Below, piece by piece: positions 1 through 8,226 of a stretch of DNA of 35,114 bases. A model generated the notes under the pieces. It was not told the DNA's origin, searched no databases, and saw nothing but the letters and a program-made list of their open reading frames with translations. The DNA comes from an uncultured Methylococcaceae bacterium (GTDB lineage Bacteria > Pseudomonadota > Gammaproteobacteria > Methylococcales > Methylococcaceae): the NCBI GenBank assembly GCA_903934875.1, contig CAIZPP010000226.1:1-35114 (forward strand), in the 5' to 3' direction. The translations under genes and the position numbers were made by a program. Positions within the stretch are counted from its first letter, which is position 1. Every line of letters starts with the position of its first letter.

Positions 1-76
1 TGATGTTCCTGACCGCTTCGAGCGCGACCTTCGCCTTGAACTCGCCACTAAAAACCTTGCGCTTTTTCTCACTCAC
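1..76 (-). CDS. IS3-family transposase OrfA, N-terminal 25 residues (cut by window edge)
   Basis: The minus strand from a GTG at 76 reads MSEKKRKVFSGEFKAKVALE and continues AVRNI before the window ends. The F-S-x-E-F-K-x-K-V-A-L-E-A sequence is the standard start of the helix-turn-helix OrfA protein of IS3-family elements. OrfA binds the terminal repeats and is fused to the DDE catalytic OrfB by a programmed frameshift. Only this start is visible. The frame, the motif and its place about 60 bp inside an IS3-like terminus all agree. Confidence 0.75.
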   Translation of the reverse strand, partial: MSEKKRKVFSGEFKAKVALEAVRNI

Positions 77-140
77 AACAACCCCCGTTTTCCAGAAGGT
101 CACCATCTTAAATGATTGTCCGAAAAGTGGGGTCCACTAT
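1..140 (-). mobile_element. IS3-family insertion sequence, left end only
   Basis: The window opens inside an IS that reads leftward. The outer boundary lies at about 136-140, where the minus strand begins TGGACCCCACTTTTCGGACA, a terminus of the kind seen in many IS3-family elements. A transposase OrfA start follows about 60 bp inside. The rest of the element lies outside the window, so the other end and any target duplication cannot be checked. The element interrupts the small gene that ends the ATPase operon to its right. Confidence 0.7.
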
Positions 141-306
141 ATCTCACCATATGGAAATTGATTAGCGAATAGCGTATACGAGGATGGGATTCTAACAAAT
201 GGTCCACAATCCACGCCATCGGGCCGGGTTGGAATTGCCAACCGGATTCAGTGGGAACCTTATCCCCCATGTCTTTCTTGCCTTCGCCCGATAAAATCAA
301 CCTCAC
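140..306 (-). pseudogene. N-terminal fragment of a Toprim-like partner of the upstream ATPase, cut by the IS
   Basis: The frame starts with GTG at 306, and its GTGA overlaps the ATPase stop codon (303-305), a classic translational-coupling arrangement. The first residues are MRLILSGEGKKDMGDK. A beta-strand followed by E-G-x-x-D is the first acidic motif of Toprim domains, as in OLD and DUF4435 proteins. About 54 residues are genuine before the reading frame runs into the IS3 end near 140 and continues as IS sequence. Two-gene ATPase plus Toprim modules are a recurring anti-phage design, so I infer a nuclease or effector subunit that is now decapitated. The Toprim call rests on one motif. The truncation itself is seen directly. 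Confidence 0.5.
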
Positions 307-1676
307 GATATTACACCGCGCAAGCTTTCCGCTTCCAAGGTTAGACTGGAAATATCGGTATCCACAAATACTTCACCAGGGCCAAGAAGCTTAAGTTTCT
401 TCTGTGTCGATGGTAGGTCGAAATACCGAACACAGCGGGTAATGCCTTTTTCAGTTCGATACAGCAGAATCACAGCTTCTTTTGCCACTTCATCGGGCAG
501 ATAATTGAGTATCATTGGGCTATGGGTGGTGACGATAATTTGCTGTTCAGCTTCCAACAGGTAAGCCATCAGCTTTTCAATCAATTCGGGGTGGATACCG
601 TTTTCTATTTCGTCGAAGAGTAGGGCAAGGTATTCGTTGTGGATGCCCAACGTACCACGTTTAGTTGCAATATCTAAAATATTTTTAGCTACTTTATTGT
701 CTTTAGCCATCTTCGAAATATCTCTTGCTTCAATCTGCGAGACTATGGATAAGATACGCAACATGCCGTCGCCCAAGTGTCTGGTATTGACAAATCTATC
801 GGAGGATATGGTCGAGAACAATTTCCCTGAATTGAGTCTGGGGGTGGAATCATCGCCCATTTTCCCAAGCAAGCTTTCGGGAAGTTCTTCTTTACCAAAT
901 CCGGAGTATGTTTCAACTATCGCAAGATCTTTCAATCGCTCCAATCCGTCGCTAATTGAAGTCGTGTGTATCATCTCAGAAACCTGAGGGTAAAATTGCT
1001 GGATTACTTCCAGTACATGGTCACTTATTTTTGGGGCAAAGCCATACAAAAATGCAGACAAGCGTTCTCCTCCATAGCCAACGTCCTCCGCGTTGCTGGA
1101 CCGTTTACGCATCAGATTGGGAGCAAGCATATCCAAAGATTTTAAATCACGCATAAACTCTTGTACTGACCGAATTGCGGGATGGGCTTTGTCCAGTAGC
1201 AAGGCCGACAAGACAGAGCCTTGAAAACTCAGGTGTTGTGCTTGGTGCTTGTCATCCGAATTGTTAGTGGAGTAAGTCACGACACCACCGGCGAATTTCA
1301 AAATGTCGCGTTCGCCAAGCTTGACCGATTCGACCGTGCAATGGAGCCGGGAAGGATCGAACTGCCCTTCCCAAGTGATGATTTCAAATCTCGGAAACTC
1401 AAACTCTAAGCGAAAGGCTATCAAACGCTCGGATTGGAAATGGCTACATATCTCCTTTATTTTCCAGTCTCGAACCTTCAGCCAATTATCCATCCGTCCA
1501 TTCGTCAGCGTCAATTGTTTCACGAAATCGAACGCCTGCAATACGGTTGATTTGCCGGTGCCATTCATCCCAATCAGGCAAGTGAATTGCCCCAGCCGTT
1601 CCGGTTTTGGCGGTAAGGAGAAATCCACTAAAGATTTAAAGTTGTCGATATAGAAATGCCTAATCATCTGGGACAC
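303..1676 (-). CDS. AAA (RecF/OLD-type ABC) ATPase of a probable defence module
   Basis: This is a 457-aa SMC/RecF-like ATPase. The Walker A motif GMNGTGKST is at residues 36-44, just after an N-terminal IDNFKSL strand. A signature-like HLGDGMLRILS lies near residue 300, Walker B is LALLFDEIENGIHPE, and the H-loop is VTTHSP. This AAA_15/AAA_21 type occurs in OLD, Septu, Gabija and PARIS-like phage-defence systems, where the ATPase senses or scaffolds and a nuclease partner acts. Its stop overlaps the truncated Toprim-like gene by 4 bp, and an HNH nuclease gene lies upstream in the same orientation. The start is GTG at 1676 or ATG at 1667; neither has a clear Shine-Dalgarno. Base composition looks more AT-rich than the core genes. 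Target and trigger are unknown. Confidence 0.8.
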   Translation of the reverse strand: MSQMIRHFYIDNFKSLVDFSLPPKPERLGQFTCLIGMNGTGKSTVLQAFDFVKQLTLTNGRMDNWLKVRDWKIKEICSHFQSERLIAFRLEFEFPRFEIITWEGQFDPSRLHCTVESVKLGERDILKFAGGVVTYSTNNSDDKHQAQHLSFQGSVLSALLLDKAHPAIRSVQEFMRDLKSLDMLAPNLMRKRSSNAEDVGYGGERLSAFLYGFAPKISDHVLEVIQQFYPQVSEMIHTTSISDGLERLKDLAIVETYSGFGKEELPESLLGKMGDDSTPRLNSGKLFSTISSDRFVNTRHLGDGMLRILSIVSQIEARDISKMAKDNKVAKNILDIATKRGTLGIHNEYLALLFDEIENGIHPELIEKLMAYLLEAEQQIIVTTHSPMILNYLPDEVAKEAVILLYRTEKGITRCVRYFDLPSTQKKLKLLGPGEVFVDTDISSLTLEAESLRGVIS

Positions 1677-1854
1677 TACATAAATAGATTTGACTTGTTC
1701 TCATGCTCCAGCGCAGTAGGGAGGATTCGGAGCGAAGCGACAATTCGCCGGAAATGTCTCGCTTTGTGGCCCAGCATGGCGGATTGCTTCGCGAATCCGT
1801 CTTACGGGTCGAAGCTAAAAATTTGCGCGATGCGTACACTACATGGTCAGCCAT
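1660..1854 (-). CDS. Possible small ORF coupled to the HNH gene (doubtful)
   Basis: A 64-codon frame begins at ATG 1854-1852, which shares one base with the stop codon of the HNH gene (TGATG), and it overlaps the ATPase start. That junction is typical of coupled genes. The translation is low-complexity, rich in Ser, Arg and Thr, and matches no family I know. It may be a decayed gene or simply the spacer between the HNH and ATPase genes. Confidence 0.2.
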   Translation of the reverse strand: MADHVVYASRKFLASTRKTDSRSNPPCWATKRDISGELSLRSESSLLRWSMRTSQIYLCSVPDD

Positions 1855-2504
1855 CAACTACTCGGTATCCGTTGCGTCGCTTGAAGGTAACGAACCCACT
1901 TAATCCCCTTTCCTGTGAATCGAACCATTAAGTTGATGGATTCCTTTTCACCTTCGACGATGGTGCAGCAAAAACTCTGCTCAACGTTAAACATCCCACT
2001 TTCTTGAAGGTGAAACAAACCGAGTTCCCTTCGATACGTCAGTACCGCCTCATCTTGTGTTGCCGCCTCGATTTCTTGCCAATATCTCTTTGAGAAGGCT
2101 ACTTGGTCTTCTTGGGCGAGGGCTGCGACTTGTGCAATTAGTTCCCGTTCAGGGGTAGTGAGCCTACTGAGAACGGGCAACTCATACGCAATCTCTTGCT
2201 TGAGTTTGTAATGTTTAAGTTCTGTCTTAGTGGGAACACCCTCTCGATGGACGCGGGTGTGGCAGTTAGGGCAAAGTACAATCAGATTATCGAAAGACGT
2301 TTCGCCACCTTCTGAAATTTCATCAATGTGATGTATTTCCATCCAAGGAGCCGCGCAAATTGTGCACCTATGTCCTGCTAGCTCGAAAAGCAATCGTTCC
2401 AGTTCAGTGGGAATATATCTACTAGAATCCCTAAACTCCCGAATTTCATCATCGAAGTGTTCGGGGTGGTCGAGTTGATGACGATTGAGGTTTAGCCGTG
2501 CCAC
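1854..2504 (-). CDS. HNH endonuclease
   Basis: This 216-aa protein carries a compact HNH (beta-beta-alpha-metal) nuclease at residues 43-90. C47-x2-C50 and C78-x2-C81 form the zinc-binding pairs. H58-H59 with D61 (EIHHIDE) contains the general-base region, N73 is the middle N, and H82/H86 follow in CPNCHTRVH. The rest is helical, with no second domain recognised. HNH enzymes of this shape act in restriction, homing or phage defence, where Septu pairs an HNH protein with an ATPase. The gene lies 177 bp upstream of an OLD-like ATPase on the same strand, which suggests one functional unit. The order here (HNH first) differs from classical Septu. Confidence 0.75.
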   Translation of the reverse strand: MARLNLNRHQLDHPEHFDDEIREFRDSSRYIPTELERLLFELAGHRCTICAAPWMEIHHIDEISEGGETSFDNLIVLCPNCHTRVHREGVPTKTELKHYKLKQEIAYELPVLSRLTTPERELIAQVAALAQEDQVAFSKRYWQEIEAATQDEAVLTYRRELGLFHLQESGMFNVEQSFCCTIVEGEKESINLMVRFTGKGIKWVRYLQATQRIPSS

Positions 2505-2743
2505 GGAATCTACTCTAGTGGTTAATAGGCAAGTTCAGGATCATAGAGAGAGGGAGTTTATGTCGCATTACTACCGCAGCCCCACCTATAAAAGATATAT
2601 GCTTTCCCACTTATTGCCCTCAAGCTCAACCCTCATTGTCCGGTCAAGTGACACGATCTTGGTTTGCTGGTCTTGACCATCGCGCAAGACACAAAAAAAT
2701 CCGGAATCATGTATAGAAATGAAATGTTTGTCTATAAATAACG

Positions 2744-3238
2744 CTAATTTTGATACATCGCCCCATATGTTCGACCCCTTTCCAAATAGAAGGAGGATTG
2801 ATCTTCATAGGTGTATGGATTTACCTCATGGAGCCATGCGTGAAATCGCTGATAAATATGGATCAACTGTTCATACGATAAATTCAGTTCTGGTTGACCC
2901 TCAATGACGGCATTGACTTTATTGTTCTTGGTCTCGGATTCTGTCGCTTGGCGAATAATACTGGGGTTAGGGAGTACAGTTAACCCCTTTTTTTTAAGAC
3001 TATTGAAAATATTTTCAGCGTTCCACTGCCCTTTTGCATCCCTAGGAATAGTTGATAGCCCACGTTCTGTTGCCACTAGGCATGCGAAGGCAATTCCTTC
3101 AATGATTTTGCGCCCATGAAACGCTGCCAATTCTGCTCGTGGGAATCCTTCTATTTGGGCGTATTTTAAAGCATCAATTGCATCAAAGCGCACCCTGATT
3201 GTTCGCATCAACGACAGATATTTTATTTCTGGTTGCAT
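2744..3238 (-). CDS. Conserved-looking protein of unknown function
   Basis: I do not recognise this family. The frame is open from 3310, but the first 24 codons look like non-coding sequence, so I place the start at ATG 3238 (164 aa, MQPEIKYLSL). The protein has a helical first half containing FPRAELAAFHGRKIIEGIAF, a central R-D-A-K-G-Q-W-N-A-E segment, and a helical C-terminal part ending HAWLHEVNPYTYED. There is no signal peptide or membrane segment. It lies 239 bp upstream of the HNH gene on the same strand and may belong to the same accessory cluster. A helical, HEPN-like fold is possible, but I see no clear R-x4-6-H motif. Confidence 0.55.
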   Translation of the reverse strand: MQPEIKYLSLMRTIRVRFDAIDALKYAQIEGFPRAELAAFHGRKIIEGIAFACLVATERGLSTIPRDAKGQWNAENIFNSLKKKGLTVLPNPSIIRQATESETKNNKVNAVIEGQPELNLSYEQLIHIYQRFHAWLHEVNPYTYEDQSSFYLERGRTYGAMYQN

Positions 3239-3475
3239 GGTTAAACCCAAGTGGTTAAAAGTAGCACCGTATGCCGGCGAATTCAGAGAGAAGTGAGAAT
3301 CCCTTGGCATGTTACTGGCCAGGCTTACTTAGCCCATAGTTTGCCATCCGTGGACGCTGGATGCATACAGGACATTTCTGTCTTGTACCCTTTCGGGCGG
3401 GAAGCCATGCAAATAGGCTATCCTGCCGATTTGTCCTACATCCCTGCTGGAATGACATCGATTACGATATTATAA

Positions 3476-3638
3476 ACTGATATTACGCACTAATCCGAGT
3501 CGGTCTCGACGGTGTATCCTAGACTTTGGAACTGCATCCAAGACCGACTCGGTTTTTCTTATCTTTCGGTTTACGTCAACATGATAATTGCTGGCCTACA
3601 TCGGACCAACGATTTCTGCCTCCATGCGTAACATCAGT
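3476..3638. repeat. Family A MITE, 163 bp, with 5-bp target duplication
   Basis: The ends are inverted repeats: ACTGATATTACGCA on the left and TGCGTAACATCAGT on the right. TATAA flanks both sides (3471-3475 and 3639-3643), which fits a 5-bp target-site duplication. The interior holds a 12-bp stem hairpin with a T run. There is no coding capacity. Related ends occur at 28139-28267 and 34964, and as a degenerate end near 29079. The mobilising transposase is not in the window. Confidence 0.8.
3495..3557 (+). terminator. Terminator-like hairpin carried inside the MITE
   Basis: CCGAGTCGGTCT (3495-3506) pairs perfectly with AGACCGACTCGG (3541-3552) and is followed by five T residues on the plus strand. 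The 34-nt loop is long for a classical intrinsic terminator, so activity is uncertain. Confidence 0.45.
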
Positions 3639-3641
3639 TAT

Positions 3642-3661
3642 AAAATCGCGCCAGCGATTTT
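3642..3661 (-). terminator. Probable intrinsic terminator of the der operon
   Basis: AAAATCGC and GCGATTTT form an 8-bp stem around a 4-nt loop, just 7 bp past the der stop codon on the minus strand. The T-containing arm supplies a short U tract. Its position at the end of a long minus-strand gene run supports the call. The stem is fairly AT-rich. Confidence 0.5.
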
Positions 3662-3668
3662 AAGCGAT

Positions 3669-5066
3669 TTATTTTTTCACATGCCTAAACAACCTCTTCC
3701 GCTTGGCTATCTGCCTAGGGGAGAGTTCATTCTTGCGGTCTTTAAACGGGTTGTCGCTGGTCTTGAAGTCCAGCTTGATCGGCGAGCCTTCGATCTTCAA
3801 GGCTTTGCGGAAGGCGGCTATCAGATAGCGCTTGTAAGAGGAGGGGACGTTCTCGGTCTGGTTGCCGTGGATGACGATGGTGGGCGGGTTGTGGCCGCCT
3901 TGGTGGGCGTATTTGAGGCGGATGCGCCGGCCTTTCACCATCGGCGGTTGGTGGGTTTCCTGGGCTTGTTGCAGAATTTCGGTAAGCTTGTTGGGGGTCA
4001 CAGTTTGGCCGGCGGAGCGGTAAATGCGCTCAACTTGCTCTAACAGCTTGCCCACACCGGTGCCGTGCAGCGCGGAGAGGAAATTCTTTGAGGCGAAATC
4101 GAGGAAAGGCAGTTTGATGTCGATTTGGCGTTTGACCTGTTCGCGGTGCTCGTTGGTCAGCCCATCCCATTTGTTCAGGCCGATAATCAGCCCGCGCCCG
4201 GATTCCACCACCTGCCCCAACAAATTGGCATCCTGATCGGTGACCCCTTCGCTGGCATCAATCATATAGATCACTACATGGGCTTTTTCCATGGCTTGCA
4301 TGGCTTTGATGATGCTGAATATCTCGACGGACTCCTCCACCCGTGAACGCCTGCGCATACCTGCGGTGTCGATCAAGGTGTATTGTTTGCCATCGCGCTC
4401 AAAGGGGATGAAAATGCTGTCCCGCGTGGTGCCGGGCTGGTCGAAGACCACCACGCGCTCCTCGCCGAGCAAACGGTTGACCAAGGTTGATTTGCCGACA
4501 TTCGGCCTGCCGATGATGGCAACGCGGATGCCGGGGGCGGATTCGTCTTCTTCCGCCTCGGCCTCCGGCGGCGGCAGCCTCTTGTAGACCTCGTCGAGCA
4601 ATTCTGGGATGCCAGTGCCGTGGGAGGAGGCAATGGGCAAGGGATTGCCGACCAGCCCCATTTGGAAAAATTCAGTTAGCTTGACTTCCGCTTTGCTGAG
4701 ACCGTCGATCTTGTTGGCGACCAACAGCACGGGCTTGCCGGTCTTGCGCAGCTTCGCGGCGATGGCCTCGTCAGCGGAATTAAGCCCGGCCCTGGCATCC
4801 ACCATAAACAGAATCAACTGGGCCTCATCCAGAGCGGTCCAGACTTGGCGCATGGCGTGGTCTTCCAGCCCCTCCGCCTGCTCGATGATGCCGCCGGTGT
4901 CAACGACTAGAAAGGGCCGGTCACCGCGCCGCACCTGGCCGTACTGGCGGTCTCGGGTCAGCCCCGGAAAATCGGCCACCAGGGCGTTGCGGGTTTGGGT
5001 GAGAAAGTTAAACAGAGTCGACTTGCCCACATTGGGGCGGCCAACCAGAGCGACGACAGGCAGCAT
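3669..5066 (-). CDS. der: Ribosome-associated double GTPase Der (EngA)
   Basis: Der is an essential GTPase that binds the 50S precursor and is needed for large-subunit maturation. Both G domains are visible. The first has GRPNVGKST at about residue 9, DTGGI and NKID. The second has GRPNVGKST again near residue 187, DTAGMRRR and NKWD. A C-terminal KH-like domain follows, and the protein ends in a basic tail (RKRLFRHVKK). At 465 aa it is a normal length. The gene is the last of the minus-strand run, 2 bp after bamB, and a terminator-like hairpin follows. The bamB-der adjacency is the standard gammaproteobacterial arrangement. Confidence 0.97.
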   Translation of the reverse strand: MLPVVALVGRPNVGKSTLFNFLTQTRNALVADFPGLTRDRQYGQVRRGDRPFLVVDTGGIIEQAEGLEDHAMRQVWTALDEAQLILFMVDARAGLNSADEAIAAKLRKTGKPVLLVANKIDGLSKAEVKLTEFFQMGLVGNPLPIASSHGTGIPELLDEVYKRLPPPEAEAEEDESAPGIRVAIIGRPNVGKSTLVNRLLGEERVVVFDQPGTTRDSIFIPFERDGKQYTLIDTAGMRRRSRVEESVEIFSIIKAMQAMEKAHVVIYMIDASEGVTDQDANLLGQVVESGRGLIIGLNKWDGLTNEHREQVKRQIDIKLPFLDFASKNFLSALHGTGVGKLLEQVERIYRSAGQTVTPNKLTEILQQAQETHQPPMVKGRRIRLKYAHQGGHNPPTIVIHGNQTENVPSSYKRYLIAAFRKALKIEGSPIKLDFKTSDNPFKDRKNELSPRQIAKRKRLFRHVKK

Positions 5067-5068
5067 GG

Positions 5069-6262
5069 CTATTCCAGAGAGAGGGCGGCGAGTTCGCCGC
5101 CGGTGGTATATACGTAAACGACATCATCGTAGACTACGGGGGGGGCTTGTATCGGGGTGTCGTCCACTTCCACCCGGGCCAACAATCCGCCGTCATCCTG
5201 CGACAGCACATGCACATAGCCTTCAAAATCACCGACCACTAATTTGTCCTTCACTGGAATCGGCGGGGTGAGGCGGCGTTGGTGCAGTTCGTCCTGCTTC
5301 CATAAATCACTGCCATTGTGCATGTCCAGCCGCCAGACATCGCTGGATGCGTCGCAGAGGAACAGCGAGCGGCGGTTGCTGGTCAGCCCGGAGTGGGAAA
5401 AAAACTTTTCCTGCCGCCATTGCACTTCGCCGTCATTCAGCGAGACGGCGGCGATGCCTCCTTGGTAGCCAGAAACATAAAGCGTATCGCCCTTGACGAC
5501 GGGTGTGGCATTGATGTCCAGCAAACGGTCAATCTCGGAGCGTCCCTTTGCCAAAGCGACAACCGCCTCCCATTCGGTCTGCCCGTCCTTGATGCGGAGC
5601 GCCAGCAGTTTGCCTCCGCCGTAGCCGTCGACCACCAGATCGCCGGCAATGGCCGGCCCGCCCTTGCTCCTGACCGCCAAGGCGGGGGCGGTGCGTTCAT
5701 GGCTCCACAAAGTGCCCCCGGTTTTTTCGTCCAACCCGGTAATGCGGCCGTCGCTGCCACGGACGACCACCACGCCGTTCGCCACTGCAGGGAGGGCGAC
5801 GATTTCACTGCTCAGCGATGTTTTCCATAGCAAGGCACCGTCCGATATGGCATATGCGGCAACCTCGGCGTCTCTGCTGCCAAGGATGAGTTTATCCTTG
5901 GACAGCACCGGCCCTGAGGACAGATTCAGTTCGGTTTCGACCTCCCAGCGTTTTTCGCCGTTTAAGCGGCTAAGCGACTCGACCAGTCCTTTGTGGTCGG
6001 CAACCAAAACACTTTCTTCGGTGACCGCCGGTACCAAGTTGATGTTTTGTCCACCGTAGCCGTCGCCTATGCTTTCTTTCCATTTGATGGTTAGTTGGAT
6101 TTTCTGCTCGAATTCTTCGGCGAGTACGCGCGGCGGTTCGGAATTATCCTTGCCGAACAGTGATTCAGTCAGGCTGGACCACGTATCCTTGGCGGCATCC
6201 AGGCCGGCACAACCGGTCAGCAGGACAGCAGTGCAGAATAGAATAAGGTGACAACGCTTCAC
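5069..6262 (-). CDS. bamB: Outer-membrane assembly lipoprotein BamB
   Basis: BamB is the beta-propeller lipoprotein of the BAM complex, which inserts beta-barrel proteins into the outer membrane. The N-terminus MKRCHLILFCTAVLLTGC is a lipoprotein signal with lipobox LTGC (Cys18). The body contains repeated PQQ-like blades with motifs such as LNGEKRWEVE, SDGALLWKT, KTGGTLWSHE and DGQTEWEA. The length of 397 aa matches the family. The gene overlaps the upstream yfgM-like gene by 4 bp and is followed 2 bp later by der, so the three are almost certainly co-transcribed and translationally coupled. Confidence 0.95.
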   Translation of the reverse strand: MKRCHLILFCTAVLLTGCAGLDAAKDTWSSLTESLFGKDNSEPPRVLAEEFEQKIQLTIKWKESIGDGYGGQNINLVPAVTEESVLVADHKGLVESLSRLNGEKRWEVETELNLSSGPVLSKDKLILGSRDAEVAAYAISDGALLWKTSLSSEIVALPAVANGVVVVRGSDGRITGLDEKTGGTLWSHERTAPALAVRSKGGPAIAGDLVVDGYGGGKLLALRIKDGQTEWEAVVALAKGRSEIDRLLDINATPVVKGDTLYVSGYQGGIAAVSLNDGEVQWRQEKFFSHSGLTSNRRSLFLCDASSDVWRLDMHNGSDLWKQDELHQRRLTPPIPVKDKLVVGDFEGYVHVLSQDDGGLLARVEVDDTPIQAPPVVYDDVVYVYTTGGELAALSLE

Positions 6263-6915
6263 GGTGCGGGTGCCGGGGTGCTTGCCGAGTCAACGGCCAG
6301 ATTATTGATCTTCATGTCCAGCAAGGGTGCGGCCTCGCCTTTTTCCTTGGCAAGTTCGTAGGCGATTTGAGCCTCACTGGTGCGGTCTAGGGCGGTGTAT
6401 AAATCTCCTTTCAGTTCTTCATAAAGCCCTTCATATTTGCCCATATCACGCGGCTTCAACGGCTCCAGCAGTTTCAAAGCAGCCTCATTATCGCCTAGGG
6501 CCGACAAAACCACGCCTAAGCGCAGCCGGGCGAGATGCTTGATATCCTCGTCCTTGCTTGCGGCCAATAGGTCGCTGAGCGTTTTCTTGGCACCGGCCAG
6601 ATCATTGGCTTCGGCTTTCAATTTGGCAGAGTATAGCGTGGCATAAGTGGCATAGGCAGTACCTTGGTATTGCTCAATGATGCGTTCACTAAGCTTGATC
6701 GCGGGTTCTGTCTGTTTCGCTTCCGCTGTTTTGATCAATTGCTCGTAAAGTCCAGAGGCTCCTTCCGCTTTGCGTTGCTGTGTGCTTTGCCAAAGGTTCC
6801 AGCCGGCCAGGACTGAAAACCCCAAAGCCAGCCCCCAGATTACGGAAGCAGAGTTGGCTTTCCACCATTGTTTAAGCGCCTCCACGCGCTGTTCTTCGGA
6901 TATATAATCTTCCAT
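6259..6915 (-). CDS. yfgM: YfgM-family tetratricopeptide membrane protein
   Basis: This is a 218-aa protein of the UPF0070/YfgM family. It is an inner-membrane protein with a periplasmic TPR domain that associates with the SecYEG translocon and periplasmic chaperones. The start is typical (MEDYISEEQRVEALKQWWK), followed by one transmembrane helix at about residues 23-42 (SVIWGLALGFSVLAGWNLW). TPR-like helices follow, then a short proline-rich end. It lies 11 bp after hisS and overlaps bamB by 4 bp, the conserved hisS-yfgM-bamB-der order. Confidence 0.93.
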   Translation of the reverse strand: MEDYISEEQRVEALKQWWKANSASVIWGLALGFSVLAGWNLWQSTQQRKAEGASGLYEQLIKTAEAKQTEPAIKLSERIIEQYQGTAYATYATLYSAKLKAEANDLAGAKKTLSDLLAASKDEDIKHLARLRLGVVLSALGDNEAALKLLEPLKPRDMGKYEGLYEELKGDLYTALDRTSEAQIAYELAKEKGEAAPLLDMKINNLAVDSASTPAPAP

Positions 6916-6926
6916 TTGAGGCCTCT

Positions 6927-8198
6927 TTATAGTAATGATTGAAGATAGGGTATCAGTTCGGACTGTTTTAGGGTGAACTGTTCGCCGTCTTTGCGCAGGT
7001 TCTTGATGCCAATAGCCGAATCGCGCACCTCGTCTTCGCCCAGAATCAGTGCCAAACCGGCACCGCTTTTGTCGGCCCGCTTGAACTGGCTTTTGAAGCT
7101 GCCGCCGTCGCAGTGGACGACCAACCGCAAATTAGGCAATGCGTCGCGGAGTTGTTCCGCCAACAAAGCGCCGCTGCCTTCGGCTTCGCTGCCCACACGG
7201 ATGAAATAAGCATGGGGGCAGACCGCCTCGTCGAAGCGGGCGGGATTGTCGAGCAAGTCAATCAGGCGCTCCACGCCCAACGCGAAACCGATGGCGTGGG
7301 AGGGCTTACCTCCCAATTGGGCGATCAGTCCGTCGTAGCGTCCACCGGCGCAAACGGTTCCTTGGGCGCCGAGTTCGGTGGTGACCCATTCGAACACCGT
7401 GCGGCAATAATAATCCAGACCCCGCACTAAACGCGGGTTGACGGTGTAAGCCAAGGCGGCATTGTCAAGGCTGCTGGTCAACGCCTGGAAATGGTTCCGG
7501 GATTCTTCGCCTAGGTATTCGGCCAACGACGGCGCACCCTGCACCACTTCGGCCAAGTTTGGGTTTTTGCTGTCGAGGATGCGCAATGGATTGGTTTCCA
7601 GACGCCGTTTGCTGTCGTCGTCCAAGGCGTCAACATGGGCACGAAAATACTCGACCAGTTTTTCACGATAGACCAAGCGTTCTTCCAACGTGCCAAGCGA
7701 GTTGATTTGCAATTCCAACTTGTGTGCGATGCCCAGCGTTTTCCATAGGCGGCGGGTGAGCAGGATGAGTTCGGCATCAATAGCCGGGCCTTCCATGCCA
7801 TAGGCTTCCACACCCATCTGCTGAAATTGGCGGTAACGGCCTTTTTGCGGGCGTTCATGGCGAAACATCGGACCCATATACCAAAGCCTTTGTGATGGCT
7901 GGTGCAGCAGTCCATGTTCCAGGCAGGCGCGCAGGCACCCCGCTGTACCTTCCGGCCGCAAGGTGAGGGAGTCTCCATTGCGGTCGTCGAAAGTGTACAT
8001 CTCTTTTTCGACGATGTCGGTGACTTCGCCTATGGAGCGTTTGAACAGTTCGGTTTTTTCGACAATGGGCAGGCGGATTTCCTGATAGCCATAGGCGGCC
8101 AACACTTGGCGGAACGATTGTTCGACACCCTGCCAAGAAGGGGTCTGATCAGGGAGTATATCGTGCATGCCCCGGATCGCTTGAATTTTTTCCGACAT
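6927..8198 (-). CDS. hisS: Histidyl-tRNA synthetase
   Basis: This class II aminoacyl-tRNA synthetase charges tRNA-His. It begins with the conserved [10 protein letters not shown]. Class II motif 2 is [20 protein letters not shown], the histidine-binding HisA motif is [15 protein letters not shown], and motif 3 is [13 protein letters not shown]-terminal anticodon-binding domain follows. At 423 aa it matches E. coli HisRS. In many gammaproteobacteria rodZ and ispG sit between pilF and hisS. Here hisS follows pilF after only 28 bp. Confidence 0.97.
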   Translation of the reverse strand: MSEKIQAIRGMHDILPDQTPSWQGVEQSFRQVLAAYGYQEIRLPIVEKTELFKRSIGEVTDIVEKEMYTFDDRNGDSLTLRPEGTAGCLRACLEHGLLHQPSQRLWYMGPMFRHERPQKGRYRQFQQMGVEAYGMEGPAIDAELILLTRRLWKTLGIAHKLELQINSLGTLEERLVYREKLVEYFRAHVDALDDDSKRRLETNPLRILDSKNPNLAEVVQGAPSLAEYLGEESRNHFQALTSSLDNAALAYTVNPRLVRGLDYYCRTVFEWVTTELGAQGTVCAGGRYDGLIAQLGGKPSHAIGFALGVERLIDLLDNPARFDEAVCPHAYFIRVGSEAEGSGALLAEQLRDALPNLRLVVHCDGGSFKSQFKRADKSGAGLALILGEDEVRDSAIGIKNLRKDGEQFTLKQSELIPYLQSLL

Positions 8199-8226
8199 TG
8201 CAGCTATGAATTAATATTTGCTTGGG

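Noticed and set aside
303-2504. Calling the ATPase and HNH genes a Septu system outright
   Set aside because: The gene order is reversed, a possible small gene lies between, and the ATPase is coupled instead to a Toprim-like partner. The evidence supports only a candidate defence cassette.
3311-3470. A gene between the unknown protein and the MITE
   Set aside because: Short frames only. The segment looks like a degraded family G repeat (CTGGATGC and CTGCTGGAATGAC remnants) without ribosome sites.
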